Source: Ganoderma boninense
Taxonomy: Eukaryota; Basidiomycota; Agaricomycetes; Polyporales; Polyporaceae
Direction of reading: 5' to 3'
Assembly: GCA_002900995.3 (NCBI GenBank)
Contig: CM035314.1
Location: forward strand, 1,969,372-2,033,371
Length of the DNA stretch: 64,000 bases
In this document: in pieces, positions 30,967-41,099 of the stretch
Layout of the letters: every line of letters begins with the position of its first letter
How positions within the stretch are numbered: the first letter of the stretch is position 1
Translations under genes and position numbers: made by a program
The notes under the pieces: model-generated
Seen by the model: only the letters and a program-made list of their open reading frames with translations
Databases searched by the model: none
Told to the model about the DNA's origin: nothing

Positions 30967-32496
30967 GGTTGGGATCGCAGAGACTTGCGTCGGTGCGCCG
31001 CGAGGTGAGACGGAGACATTTATCCTCGCAAGCTCCGGGCCATATATAAGATTTCGCTGTAAATTCCGGTGGCTTGGTCATAAGAACGACACATAAGAAA
31101 CACCATGGAGCAGACGTACTCTTTGTTCACGGAACACCGCACTGTCTTATGGATTGGACAAAGGCTTGCGTGGGCCAACTGCGCGTGGAATGGAGCCGAC
31201 GATAATCTACGACATTGATCCGGAAATGTCGGTGCACATAGGAGCCACTGCTCAGCACCAGGTCTGTGTAAACCAAAGGGAGTTCAGCATTTTATGGCAT
31301 GTGAAACACTGTCGTTCGTCAGGCGCACCTCTCGATGTTCGAGCCCATGCTCGTGTTTCGTAACCAGTGCAGCTCCCGAAAACCATCGATCAAATTCGAT
31401 CACTGAACTCCAAAGAGCAGAACATGTACCGCGAGACAGACAGGATTAGCGGAATACATGAGCATCAGATGCGGGGTCTGCACAGGATGCATCGCTGGGG
31501 CTAGGGGGATACAGACGGTCATCATGAAAGCCAAGTGAAAGCGCAACGTGTCTCGCCGAAAGCCATGCAGACTCCGACAGAGCCAGCGGCGGCCCGGTGC
31601 CAGCCGGATCCGCTTTTCTTGAATCTTCGCAGTTACTTTGGCGCTGCACTGCACTGTGACCCTAGATCTCACCGCCATCTCTGCTACTTGGTGCCTCTGA
31701 CCCCCCCTCCGCTTAGGCACGGTCTCGTCTTCTCGCCAATATAGAGCGCAGTGTTTGAGTACTTCAAATTGCGGCTGTTGTATAAGGTGGGTATATGCTT
31801 TTTTTTGGCTAGTTCTTGCAGTGCTTTGCATAATTGCGTGAACGCGCCGAAAAATTCCTCGGCGCGTTCACGCAATTATGCAAAGCACTGTATTCTATGC
31901 GGGATCAGTGCCAGGCTAGGGCATTTGGCCCGGGGGTGGGTTCAGGCCAGCGAGAGGTTCGTGCTTGCATCTCCCCAGTCAAGCTCAAGAATCTATATTT
32001 GTTCTATCACGGGCCTCCTGCCTCTGAGATACTTATATTTTGCATGTCGCCACTGCTGGCGACCGGTCAGGCACAATGCGGGTACGTCGCCCCCGCCTAT
32101 ACTCCCTCTCCGGATCCGGCGTCAGCTCGCCCCCTTTCAATGGTTGGCCCGAGTCTGCTCCCTGACAGTGTTTCTCGAACTTGCTTCATCGAGGTAGGTG
32201 CTCGCACTTCCTCATCACGAGTGCTGCCAGTGCTCTATTTCTCCCTCCATCGGCGACATCGCTGCTCGATCCATGCCTTGTCCTCCTAAATTGTTGTCCA
32301 CCTACGAACAAGTCCCTGATATCGTGTAGTACGTGCTCCGGCCAGACTATTTGATTTTTTCCCCTATAACATTCAGATTTATAGGGGTTCGAAGGCAAAG
32401 TATGCGCGTTTTTAGCTGTGGATCGTAGGACTCCGTAGGGCCCTGCAGAGTTGCAGTCCGCCCACTACAAGGACCTGCAGTACTACGCGGACAGGA
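30967..32496. other. Spacer with a long hairpin and no recognised gene
   Basis: Frames 31400-31831 minus and 31834-32289 plus both run through the hairpin at 31819-31890 and owe part of their sequence to it. No domain is recognisable. The segment next to 30967 is the promoter region of F-box paralogue C. Confidence 0.4.
31819..31890. repeat. Perfect 32-bp inverted repeat with 8-base loop
   Basis: Arms 31819-31850 (starting CAGTGCTTTGCATAATTGCG) and 31859-31890 are exact reverse complements, separated by AAAATTCC. The symmetry ends sharply on both sides. A perfect stem of this length is far beyond chance. A transcript would fold into a small-RNA-precursor-like hairpin. Alternatively it is the remnant of a foldback or MITE-type element or a recent palindromic duplication. 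No flanking target duplication is evident. Confidence 0.85.
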
Positions 32497-34489
32497 CTAC
32501 CGAGTCTTCAAGCAGGGTCCTACCATTTCAACTCCTTCCCAGACCGCTGCCCTATACACGCTGTCCCTAGAGTCTTCCCAAACGGACTCTTCTGGATGCT
32601 TGTCTTGCCAATGGACGTTGACTTCGGGCCAGGCGAACGGACAGTGTCCGCACTTCTCGCACCGGAACAGTGCCGTCGGGCGGAGGAGGATATCACACGC
32701 GTCCTCGCCTGAGACAACGTCCTTCCGAGTCCCATCACGAGAAGGGGGATCCGAGTCTCTACTGTCGGTGGCCTTGACGGCCCGCGCGAGATACGCCATG
32801 GCCCTTTTCGGGTACGCCTTCAGGCCCTTCTCCACGTCTCGGAGTTGCTGCTCAGCCATGACCGTGTCCGCGTCGATTAACGAGCGCCCGTCGTCGTCCA
32901 ACACGAGCTTCGTCCACAGCCGCGCCCCGTCGAATGCGTTCGGCAGAACGGCGTTGTCCCACTGCGAGCCGGAAAAGTGCGCCGCAAGGACACGCGGGTA
33001 CCAGTCGGCGAGCTGTGCGTAGCGTCTGGCGACGCGACGGCCGTGCTCCATCGTCCAACGCTGTTCAAGTGCCCCTTTCTCGGCGATTAATTGCTCGCGA
33101 GACTTTACTTGAGGTGGTGGCGGACCGTCCACTTGCGCTGACGTGGACGCGGAGACCAGATGAGTCGATCATCATTGACTGGGGAATGGCAGACGTACGC
33201 TCCGGAACTTCGCTCTCGAGGTACTCCGAGACTACCGGATCCTGCGTAGAGGTCACACCGCGAAGCATGAACGTGGCATCTTCTCGGAAATAGGCTCTGA
33301 AGCTGCTTCTATTCAGATGATTGAGCTAGATGACGAGGGAGCGTAAACTCACGTATAAAATGCAATTTCTCTCTGTTTGTAATCCGGACAAGTCCCGACG
33401 TTGTCCCACATATGGACGACGAACGCGTGCTATACAGTGTACTTGAGGGTCTGTAGTGAGATAACGATGATGACGATGGTCAGCTTACGGTCTGCCTGAG
33501 CATGACATAGTCCACCCGTTCTCGAACGAACGGCTGTAGCCCCATGATTTCCTTCTGTCCAGGAAGAGGCCAAAAGAGACGAAGCACCGCCTCGAGTTCG
33601 GATTTGAGGTAGAAGTCTTGCATAAGATGTGACAAAGGGTCCAGCCTATGGAAGTTCTGACCAACTTCTAAGCATGCTGAGGATTAGTTGTAGGTATTGG
33701 GACGTGAAAGTGGCTTCGGATACATACGAGAGGGTTGTGTGGAGGAGATGAGCATGAGGGCGACCTGGCTGACTATCTCGCGATACTTCTGAGGAAGCGA
33801 TTTGAGGATTTCAGTACCTTCGACAACGCTAGCGAAGATAAATCAGTACGGCATATACGTATACATGCGCACTCTTTTAATATACTTTTCCTGGTAGCAC
33901 CGTTCACACATCCGAATCCTTAGGGCGTAGTCTACCAAAAACGCACTGTGTATCCCACAGCCCTAACTCACATCGTCAGCTTGATTGATCCAGAGTATGT
34001 TACCCAGGGTGGTAGCACTTACAAAGCAATGCTGATCGAATACCAGAGCCGCATACAGCGGTTCGCTCATGTCGTTGGGACACGGAGGAAGGTCTTCGGC
34101 GCGGCTCAACGCTGCCCTCCAGATTGCTCGACTACCCCTCGACATGAGTACTCCTCTGAGTGTCTTGTTCGTGCGCGAAAGGTGAATGAGATCTAAGGGT
34201 AAACAAGAGATGCGATCTACAAGCACTCTGAAGGTAAGTCGCATCCACCATAGCACAAAGTGAGGAGCACTAACGTCGGGGAAGACATCAAGGGGCAAAT
34301 CCACGAATTTCTGAGCGGTTGAGGATAGACCGGAGGCTTCTGTCGTGCCGTTCACGCGTGTGAGATCGTCTGAGGAATCTAGCTGAGGAAGCTGAATAAT
34401 TGGTCCGGGCTTTGTAGCTTCCAAGAATTCTGCGGATCGTTATCACGACGATGAAAGGAGAGGACATATAATATATTTAATTCACCACC
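32497..34489 (-). CDS. F-box protein with cysteine/zinc motifs
   Basis: Multi-exon minus-strand gene. The first recognised exon ends at 34489 (KKLQDLRA); then 34429-34275, 34217-34023, 33962 to about 33865, further exons near 33500-33700, and a long last exon to 32497. The F-box reads LPLDVFPD/IASLVYPLDLIHLS across an intron, followed by RTNKTLRGVLMSR and WRAALSRAEDLPPCP, the hallmark of a large Agaricomycete F-box family. After DQHCF comes GCG...RMCERC, a CxxC-type pair. The last exon has CEKCGHCPFAW...HWQDKH, another zinc-binding-like motif. The start codon is unresolved; ATG at 34652 is a candidate in an upstream exon. One predicted intron (33829-33864) is only 36 bases. Confidence 0.7.
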
Positions 34490-34924
34490 AGCTCGAAGGT
34501 CTTGGAGTTTCTTTCGTGTAGGTGGTTCATCATTCCTGTCGACAGTTGCAAGCCTTCTGCTAATCAGCCCTAGAAACGATGATGTTGTACTCAAGATTTC
34601 TTACACTTGTAATCGTTCGTCGACTCGTTCTGGGGCCATCTGACTCAGGAGCGCCATTACGTTAGATGCCGTCGATATGGGTACGTGCAGTGGTTTAGTC
34701 GGGTAACATGGAAGTGCGACAAGCTCAAGTCACTACCGCAGCCCGCAGCCGAGCGTGGGTCGCGCAACTTTAGGGCAGGCCAAAACATTGCCGCTTGATC
34801 CGGTCATGATGCTGGAAGCAGTGCCTCTGAGCACAATTGAGTCAATGCGGCATCCATGGCCACCGCACTAGCGAGACGGAGTACTTACTGAGTACACTGA
34901 ATACGCTGGTGACTTCGGGGACGG

Positions 34925-35191
34925 TCAAATCGCGCTACGGTACGTACCTTCTTCGTGAGTTGGCTTGATAGACTCTTTTAACCACAGAGATATCGCAGCT
35001 AGTGATATGACCAAAATAACGGAAGACGATGCGGAGAAAGCAGCGAACATATGGTCGGATTGAGATCGGAAGTCTATCAGTACATGGGGATGGACCATAG
35101 CGAGCAGCAGTCCTAGTCCAGAAGCGATACGAGCTACAGAGGAGGGTATGTCGAAGATTATATAGAGCGGCCTGGAAAAGCTACTGGTCAA
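34925..35191 (-). CDS. Unrecognised frame with possible membrane helices
   Basis: This 88-codon open frame has two hydrophobic stretches (VARIASGLGLLLAMV and SSSVILVISLAAISLWL) separated by a polar loop. It lacks an ATG at its start and may be one exon of a membrane-protein gene or a relic. It is downstream of DWLS-5 on the same strand. I do not recognise the family. Confidence 0.3.
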   Translation of the reverse strand: MTSSFSRPLYIIFDIPSSVARIASGLGLLLAMVHPHVLIDFRSQSDHMFAAFSASSSVILVISLAAISLWLKESIKPTHEEGTYRSAI

Positions 35192-35264
35192 GACCGTCCA
35201 CCATCGCGAGTAAAGTTGGTTTTACTCACATGGTCACATATCTACAGTGCAGTGTTCAAGGCGT

Positions 35265-35564
35265 TCAGCTCAACCAGTCCATCTCGAGGACGAGAGTGGT
35301 GCTCGTCGCACTGGACGCAGTCGGGGCAGAAACTTGGGGGAGTCCACTGGGGCCTGTACTCGAGACGGTAAGTACCAGCCAGGCGCGAATGACACTGGTT
35401 GTGGACAAACCGAAGGTGAACACAGGAGGAGGGATATCGCTCGCTGCTACCGACGCCGACACCGAGTTGACGGTCGTGGGCGGGGAGCGGGGCAGGATCG
35501 GACCTGCTAGCGACGCGGGTGCAACGAGAAGAGCAACGAGGAAACAAAATGCGACGTGAGCCAT
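35265..35564 (-). CDS. Small secreted protein, DWLS family, copy 5
   Basis: Exons 35564-35411 and 35353-35265 with a 57-base GTTTGT...TACAG intron encode 80 residues. Residues 1-20 are a signal peptide (FCFLVALLVAPASLA before GPILP). The mature part is cysteine-free and ends LVLEMDWLS-stop. SPPTTVNSVSAS resembles LPTTVDSVPVS of copy 1, and both lie in the same inverted duplication. The phase-1 intron splits FG/GPSGLP. The intron is 3n long without stops, so a retained form would add 19 residues. It is an intact gene of unknown function. Confidence 0.75.
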   Translation of the reverse strand: MAHVAFCFLVALLVAPASLAGPILPRSPPTTVNSVSASVAASDIPPPVFTFGLSTTSVIRAWLVLTVSSTGPSGLPQVSAPTASSATSTTLVLEMDWLS

Positions 35565-35653
35565 GGATGCTGTGTAATGCTGGTGTGTCTGGGAACTTCG
35601 AAGGGGTTATGACGATTTGGGATGAGGAGTGGGGGACGGAACCTGCGCATCTC

Positions 35654-35659
35654 TTATAC
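35654..35659 (-). promoter_or_regulatory. TATA-like box of DWLS-5
   Basis: GTATAA on the minus strand lies about 90 bp upstream of the DWLS-5 ATG, in sequence that aligns with the TATATAAG box of DWLS-1. Confidence 0.5.
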
Positions 35660-36442
35660 AGGCGTTCTCAGAGGACGATGGGGCCTAATGGAGCTCCAGA
35701 AGCTGACCTTGACTGACCAAGAGGGGGAACGAGTCAAGGAACGTGGCATCCACGTAACCCGGCTACAGGCACCGCGCATATTGCGAACGAGTCGCAGAGC
35801 CTCCAGCTTCGTGGATCTCGAACACGGATACGCATCCTCGATGTTAGGGCAGACGTGCAGTTTCGCGGTGCGGATGAAGCGAATGTTCGAATGTCGAGAA
35901 AGAGAAAATACAATGAAAGATGGCAGATGTCTGTGCAGGCGGACGGCGGGCGCCACGAGCACTGCCAGCAGCCAGACGGGTTCCTAGGGAAGACCTTCGA
36001 CGCGTCAAAGCTGCCTGACATAGGCAACACACCGGCCGCCGGAACAATCAGACTGAAGCTCGCGACTCTCCGGACGTCGCGAGCTCAGACGAAGCACATC
36101 TGAAGCGGAAGACCGAATCAGATACAGCCACTTGCGTGATGGAGAATCCTGGCAGGTGATCGTATGGGCCTGAACACAGATCCCTGTATTTCGCAAAGAG
36201 CAGAAGAAATTTGTGCTCTGGACACAAACACGAGTCATTCACGTCACGTAGCAGTGGCTTGCTGACCGGGATAGCGTAAGATCTCCAACGCCACCTGCGG
36301 AAGAGAGTCTGCCTCCACACGGAGTCATACTGACGTTGTGTAGCTGCAACCGACACCGGAGACACCGCAGATGGTATGACGACGCGACAAAGGCAGTAGC
36401 TGCAAAATAGAATTAAGATCCCAGGATACAGCCCAAAGGGTA

Positions 36443-36694
36443 TCAAGGAGGGGCTACTGACAGGTAATGACGCACCATGTCAGTGAACAGTCTTGAGGGG
36501 CCAACACCGGTGATTGCAACTCGATCCTTCAGGTGCAATGATAGCAGTACCTGCCCGCGGGTCATCCATCGCATCACGATGGCATCATATAGCCTTGGGT
36601 CGTGATCCAAGGGAGACCAGTGGGCTGCCAGCTCACGTCCGCTGTAGCCGCGCGGATGGACATATGAAGCAAGGGTCAGACTCGGAATTGGCAC
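36443..36694 (-). CDS. Unrecognised probable exon
   Basis: This open stretch follows a strong acceptor (pyrimidine run then CCGTCTCAG near 36700) and reads PIPSLTLASYVHPRGYSG, then WMTRGQVLLSLHLKDR and ITGVGPSRLFTDMVRHYL without interruption. The composition and acceptor suggest a genuine exon of an unrecognised protein or relic. Candidate upstream exons around 36880-37063 (GVINTGPVL) could not be joined in frame. It sits just beyond the duplicated DWLS-5 segment. Confidence 0.4.
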   Translation of the reverse strand: MPIPSLTLASYVHPRGYSGRELAAHWSPLDHDPRLYDAIVMRWMTRGQVLLSLHLKDRVAITGVGPSRLFTDMVRHYLSVAPP

Positions 36695-37409
36695 AAGTTC
36701 CTGAGACGGATAGAGAGTCGACGTAGACTGAAGTGTGTTTTGGCGAGAATTTTAGGAGAACAACAGTTCACGAGTTCGAGATAGTCGACGATGATGGAGG
36801 TTGGAAACGAAAAGTCGGGCACGCACCGTGTCCTGCAACATAAAAATTAGTAGGTTAGACGCCATTCCGCAGCTCCGCGCTTACCGACTGCAGTTGAACG
36901 AACCCAGGACCTTTTTACTCCAGGTAAGCAAGTAGAAGAATCCGAGCGGTTGGATGGGACAGTGTGTATCTGCCATAGCCATAGTCTTACAGACAATACT
37001 AGGCGTACCAGGAGGTGCACGTACCAGCACCGGCCCCGTGTTGATAACTCCGGATACAGGCATTTGAATGCATAGAAAGGACCGCCGCCGAGGAATGACT
37101 CAGCTTTGGGACGACGACCTTGGAGCCTCTTGGAAATGGAATCACTTGAACAGAACTGACAGACTCCGGAGAACAAACCGGACTACATGGCATGAGACCA
37201 GGACGCGTCACGATGGGAATGGGTATGGCAGGCAAGCAATTCCGAAAGAAGATCGAGTGCAGTCAGAAGGCAAGAACATCAGGTCCTAGCTCAGAGATGT
37301 CACTATAGAATAAAGAGATTGATGAGTAAACGGTCACAGAACAGAAGCAGACGAGAGAAGTGGCTACTCTACCTTCAACGACAGCAAGAGGCTGTGTATC
37401 TGTGTTTCT

Positions 37410-38785
37410 CTAGACATCCTCACCTCGACCATTGCTTGCCTCCTTCGCAGCGCGCCGCTTCTCCGCCCACTCTCTTGCCCTCGCCCTTCTGGCAGCCTTC
37501 ACATCCTCGTCCGGCTCAGGCGCGGGTTCCACCGTATTGGGCACTTCCGCTTGTCCCTCAGCCTCTCCTGAGGCTTCTTCGATCGCCGGCTTCTGGTCGT
37601 CTTCCGCATCTTCACTTTCATCGTCGCTGTCTCCGTAACCAGCGAGCCCGCCTATTCCCGTGTTATTCTGTGCCTTTGAGTCCTCCTCTTTCCGCCTCTT
37701 CTCCGCCTCCATCTCGAGCCGCGCCTTCCCCTTCGTTAGGCGCCACGCGCGCGACCACCGCCCACGAAGGAACGCAAAGCGTCCGTCCGCACCGTGGTTG
37801 GCTAGTATGCGCATCTCGAGTTGGGCGGGGTTTGGCGATGCAAGGATGTGGGCCGCAGTGCGCCGCATGAGCTCGCGCTCGCCGTCGTCGGGCTGGACAC
37901 GATGAGCGGATGAGATTTGGGGACGGACGAGGAGATGGAGATGAGATGATGGGCATGGGATGAGAGCGAAGAAGACTCGCCTCTTCGTCGCTGCCGCCCC
38001 AGTCCTCTCGAGGATCCCTCTCGCCGTCATCGCCTTCCTCCGCACGTATAGCGCGGAGCCGCGCTTCACGGTCGCGATCCATGACGCGCCGTCGTTTCTC
38101 GCGGCGGTAGTCCTCCACTTCCTCCGCGGAGAAGAAAAATGTGTCTTCAGCATCGGAGGGTAGGTCAGACCAACCTCCCGGCGAGCTGGGCCTGGTGTCG
38201 GGGCCGCTCTCCGGAGAGGCAAAAGTCGGGAGGGCCTCGAGCAGGAGCCGTGCATCGTATCTGCGAAGACAAGGATAAGAAAAGGATCAACACATGAGAG
38301 AAGAGGGCAGACTGTATTCCGTACATCCATCCTAACGTCAGGACCAAGCCCTCCAGCACACAAGTCACACAATCAAAGATGAAACAGCCAGAACGCAGAT
38401 TATGATTCAGAAGAAGCTCTCAGCACGGTGCGTACCTGTCTACCCACACGCCGCCACGGTCTGCAGGGCCCTCGGGCTGATGGCCAAGGGGTGCGTCCTC
38501 ATTCAACCGAGACAAGGTCATACCCTCGTCCACATCCTCCCCGTCCGGCCTCGACTCGACGAGGGAACCCCACCGAATCAAACCATCTCCTACATCGCCC
38601 CGCATCCCGCTGCTTCCAGTCTCTCGAACCTCGAGTGATCTAGCGGCTGCTGCGGCCTGGGGACCGTGGACGAGGTCTGCTTCGTGCGCTTGGATGAACA
38701 GCAGAGAGTCGGGCTCAGCGCGATGCTGGTCGTGGTCCTGGGTATCGTACGGCCTCGTCTTGCGTTTCTTTGAGACAGAAAACAT
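37410..38785 (-). CDS. SURP/SWAP-type RNA-processing protein
   Basis: Three exons (38785-38436, 38260-37981, 37892-37410) join in frame to about 370 residues. The N-terminus has a basic KKRKTR patch. WVDRY/DARLLLEALP resembles the DRY motif of the suppressor-of-white-apricot N-terminal domain. FFFSAEEVEDYRREKRRR follows, then ERELMRRTAAHILASPNPAQLEMRILANHG...FAFLRGRW, a SURP-like helical domain, and a C-terminal acidic then Arg/Ala-rich coiled region. Proteins of this type act in nuclear pre-mRNA splicing. The second intron (37893-37980) appears to use a GC donor (AGAG/GCGAGT) with a CCAG acceptor; without it the SURP segment is out of frame. Confidence 0.7.
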
Positions 38786-39144
38786 AGGAAGGAGGGGCTG
38801 TTAGAGAGGAATCTAAACAGATACAAGCCGATGGTCGTGATAGAAGGACAGCAACGATGATACAGTATACGAGTCGCGCCTGAGGAAGTATGTATAATGT
38901 TCATTGTATGAGTGTAAAGTTACGTAAGCTCCACATATAAAGAGCCATGTTAATAGGGCTATACGGGAGGTATAAACCCCTGTCCTGCCCTGAACTCGAT
39001 ATGAACGTTGATTCCATCGAGCCGCCCTAAACCGCTTGTACCAGTACCGCCATCTAACAGTTCGAGCGCAACATGTCGTGTCAGTGAGCCGATGGTTTTG
39101 ATACCCATTTAAGAGCTAACTCTAATTCCTGCTCTTGTCTCATT

Positions 39145-40596
39145 ATGCTAGCTAGCATCGATGCGCCCTGCGAGCTCGAGAAGGTGGAGTCTAGAGCCAA
39201 AGGCCCTACGCACATTCCCCCCGAAATATTTTGCGACATCTTCGAACAGCTCAAAGATGACAAGTGTGCTCTCTTGTCAAGCTCATCTGTTTCACGGTAT
39301 TGGAGAGAAGTCTCGCTTCCATGGCTCTTCGCCCGGATCCGCATTCCCTCGACAGAAAGCTTCACTGCATTCGTCCATACCCATCCCCATCTAGGAGCCT
39401 ACGTCCGACAATTAGATTTCCATCCTCACTTGGAGCCCAACCCACCAATCCCTGAAAGTAGAATTCGTACATTTCTGTCTTCTGCCATCGCCGGGCTCCC
39501 TTCATTGCGCCGCTTATCACTTACCAACGTCCCATTCGCCCGCTGCAATGGCCACCCTTCGACGCTCGCACTCATAGACGTCGAGCGCAGAACACCGCCG
39601 AGCTTCCATCTCCTGCGGCTGTCGATACTCTGCAGCTTTGGTGCGGGCTGCTGGACGTCCATCCTTCTATGGTTTCTATCGAGATATACCGTGGGCACCC
39701 TTGAACTTATCCGAGTCGAGGTTGTCGAGTCCGAGGACTCGGTCGCCGCCTCCGTCCTCAAGTGCTTTGGTAACTCTGCGCGTGTTTCGAAGCTCATCAT
39801 CAACACATCCAACAGCTGGTGTCTTGGCACGTATCCTTTTTTAGAGGCAGTCCTCCAACCGAATACCATCCAGTCCATGTCCTTGACTTGCCAATCGCCA
39901 TCTGAGATGATGCACATTCTCAACTTCATGCGCACGGTCGGTCAGAACGTTACATACCTTCGCATCGATCTCGTCACTTTAACATCGAGGAGATATTGTA
40001 TGTGAAGTCTTCATCTCTGTGCCCTTCTACGCAAGCTCCCCACTGACTCGTATCTCGCTCAGCTGAGGACCCGAACTGGACGACGCTGGGCGAAAGCCTC
40101 GCCTGGTGCCCATGCTTAGAAGGCCTTAAGTCATATCAAGATCGCGGCTTTCGGCATGCCTTGTCCTACCATCTTCACCACAATTCTACGTTACGCCTCG
40201 CGCACGCTGCACACCCTCACGATCGAGCTGATTGACAATAAACGGCATTGCAACACGAGGGATTTTCACCTGTGGGACTTCAACGCCATGGCCACGTACC
40301 TCGCGCGCAAGCCTGCGGAGTTCCCGTCGCTCCGTCGCATCGACGTGGAGCTCAAAAAGGCTGTGCCGAACGACAACGAGCGTCTTGTAGAGGTCCTTTT
40401 GCATGAACTGTCGCCACTAGAGGACGCGGGGCTATTGCGTATCTTCTGCGACGATTTGTGGGCCGTTCTTGCTTTAATTCAGTCGGAATGCCCAGACGCT
40501 GATTTACAGTATGTATCCCACAGGACGGAATCATTCCGGACAAGATTCGGAATATTCGCGAGGGCTGATAACCTGGAACATGACCTTACGGATTAA
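39145..40596 (+). CDS. F-box/LRR protein (one frame break)
   Basis: Exon 1 starts at ATG 39145 or an earlier in-frame codon and runs to about 40002. It carries an F-box-like start (IPPEIFCDIFEQL...SSSVSRYWREVSLPWLFARI) and leucine-rich repeats (LPSLRRLSLTNVPFA, TLELIRVEV). After an intron of about 60 bases with a CTCAG acceptor at 40062, exon 2 reads EDPNWTTLGESLAWCPCLEGLKSY. A one-base shift between 40066 and 40150 is then needed to continue into ASRTLHTLTIELIDNKRH and ATYLARKPAEFPSLRRIDVEL in another frame, ending at 40596. It is a different F-box family from A-C. Its expected role is as an SCF adaptor. The break is an assembly indel or a disabling mutation. Confidence 0.65.
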
Positions 40597-41099
40597 ACGC
40601 TTGTCAGTATTGTACTTCCACGCTAGTCGTTACCCTATTATTGCGCACTGTTCTCTCCGCCACATCCTGCGTGCTTTTTGTCACTGATCCCATGCCGCGG
40701 GAACACTCTTCGGCTGCGACTGCACACAATCAAAGCGATACAGAGTGCCTGCAGCCAGGCGTCAGCGGCGCAAGTTCGAACGCGATGGCGGAGAGAATGA
40801 TACGCACGTGCGCTTGCGAGGGAGACGCTGAACAGTCTTAGTTGCGTTCCGGGAGCAAGTCAATGCCCAGATTCGTCCGAGCTGACCGAGTCCTCTGCAC
40901 ACTGCCCTCCACGAATTTTATCCCGATACCGACGTGTCGCCCATTTATTTGCGGAACGATTTACCAGTGACCTAGGCATCGCAGATACCGGGAACCGTCT
41001 AGCATGGCCCTCAGATATCCAGTGTACTATCTACTACCGCGCGTAAATTTGCATTACATGGTACATCTTCAAATATTCAAGACAGCCTTCGTGATCATG

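Larger units (their letters stand above)
35265..36420 (-). repeat. Inverted segmental duplication, arm 2 (DWLS-5 locus)
   Basis: Read on the minus strand, this segment matches 2045-3274: the same upstream relic block, the TCAGGCAGC.TTGACGC and TTCATTGTATTTT.TCTTTCTCGACATTC blocks, the TATA region and the DWLS gene. Divergence is moderate, and higher in the non-coding part. Confidence 0.75.

Noticed and set aside
31819..31890. Hairpin as a bacterial-type intrinsic terminator
   Set aside because: The window is clearly nuclear eukaryotic DNA, and the stem is far too long and not followed by a T run.
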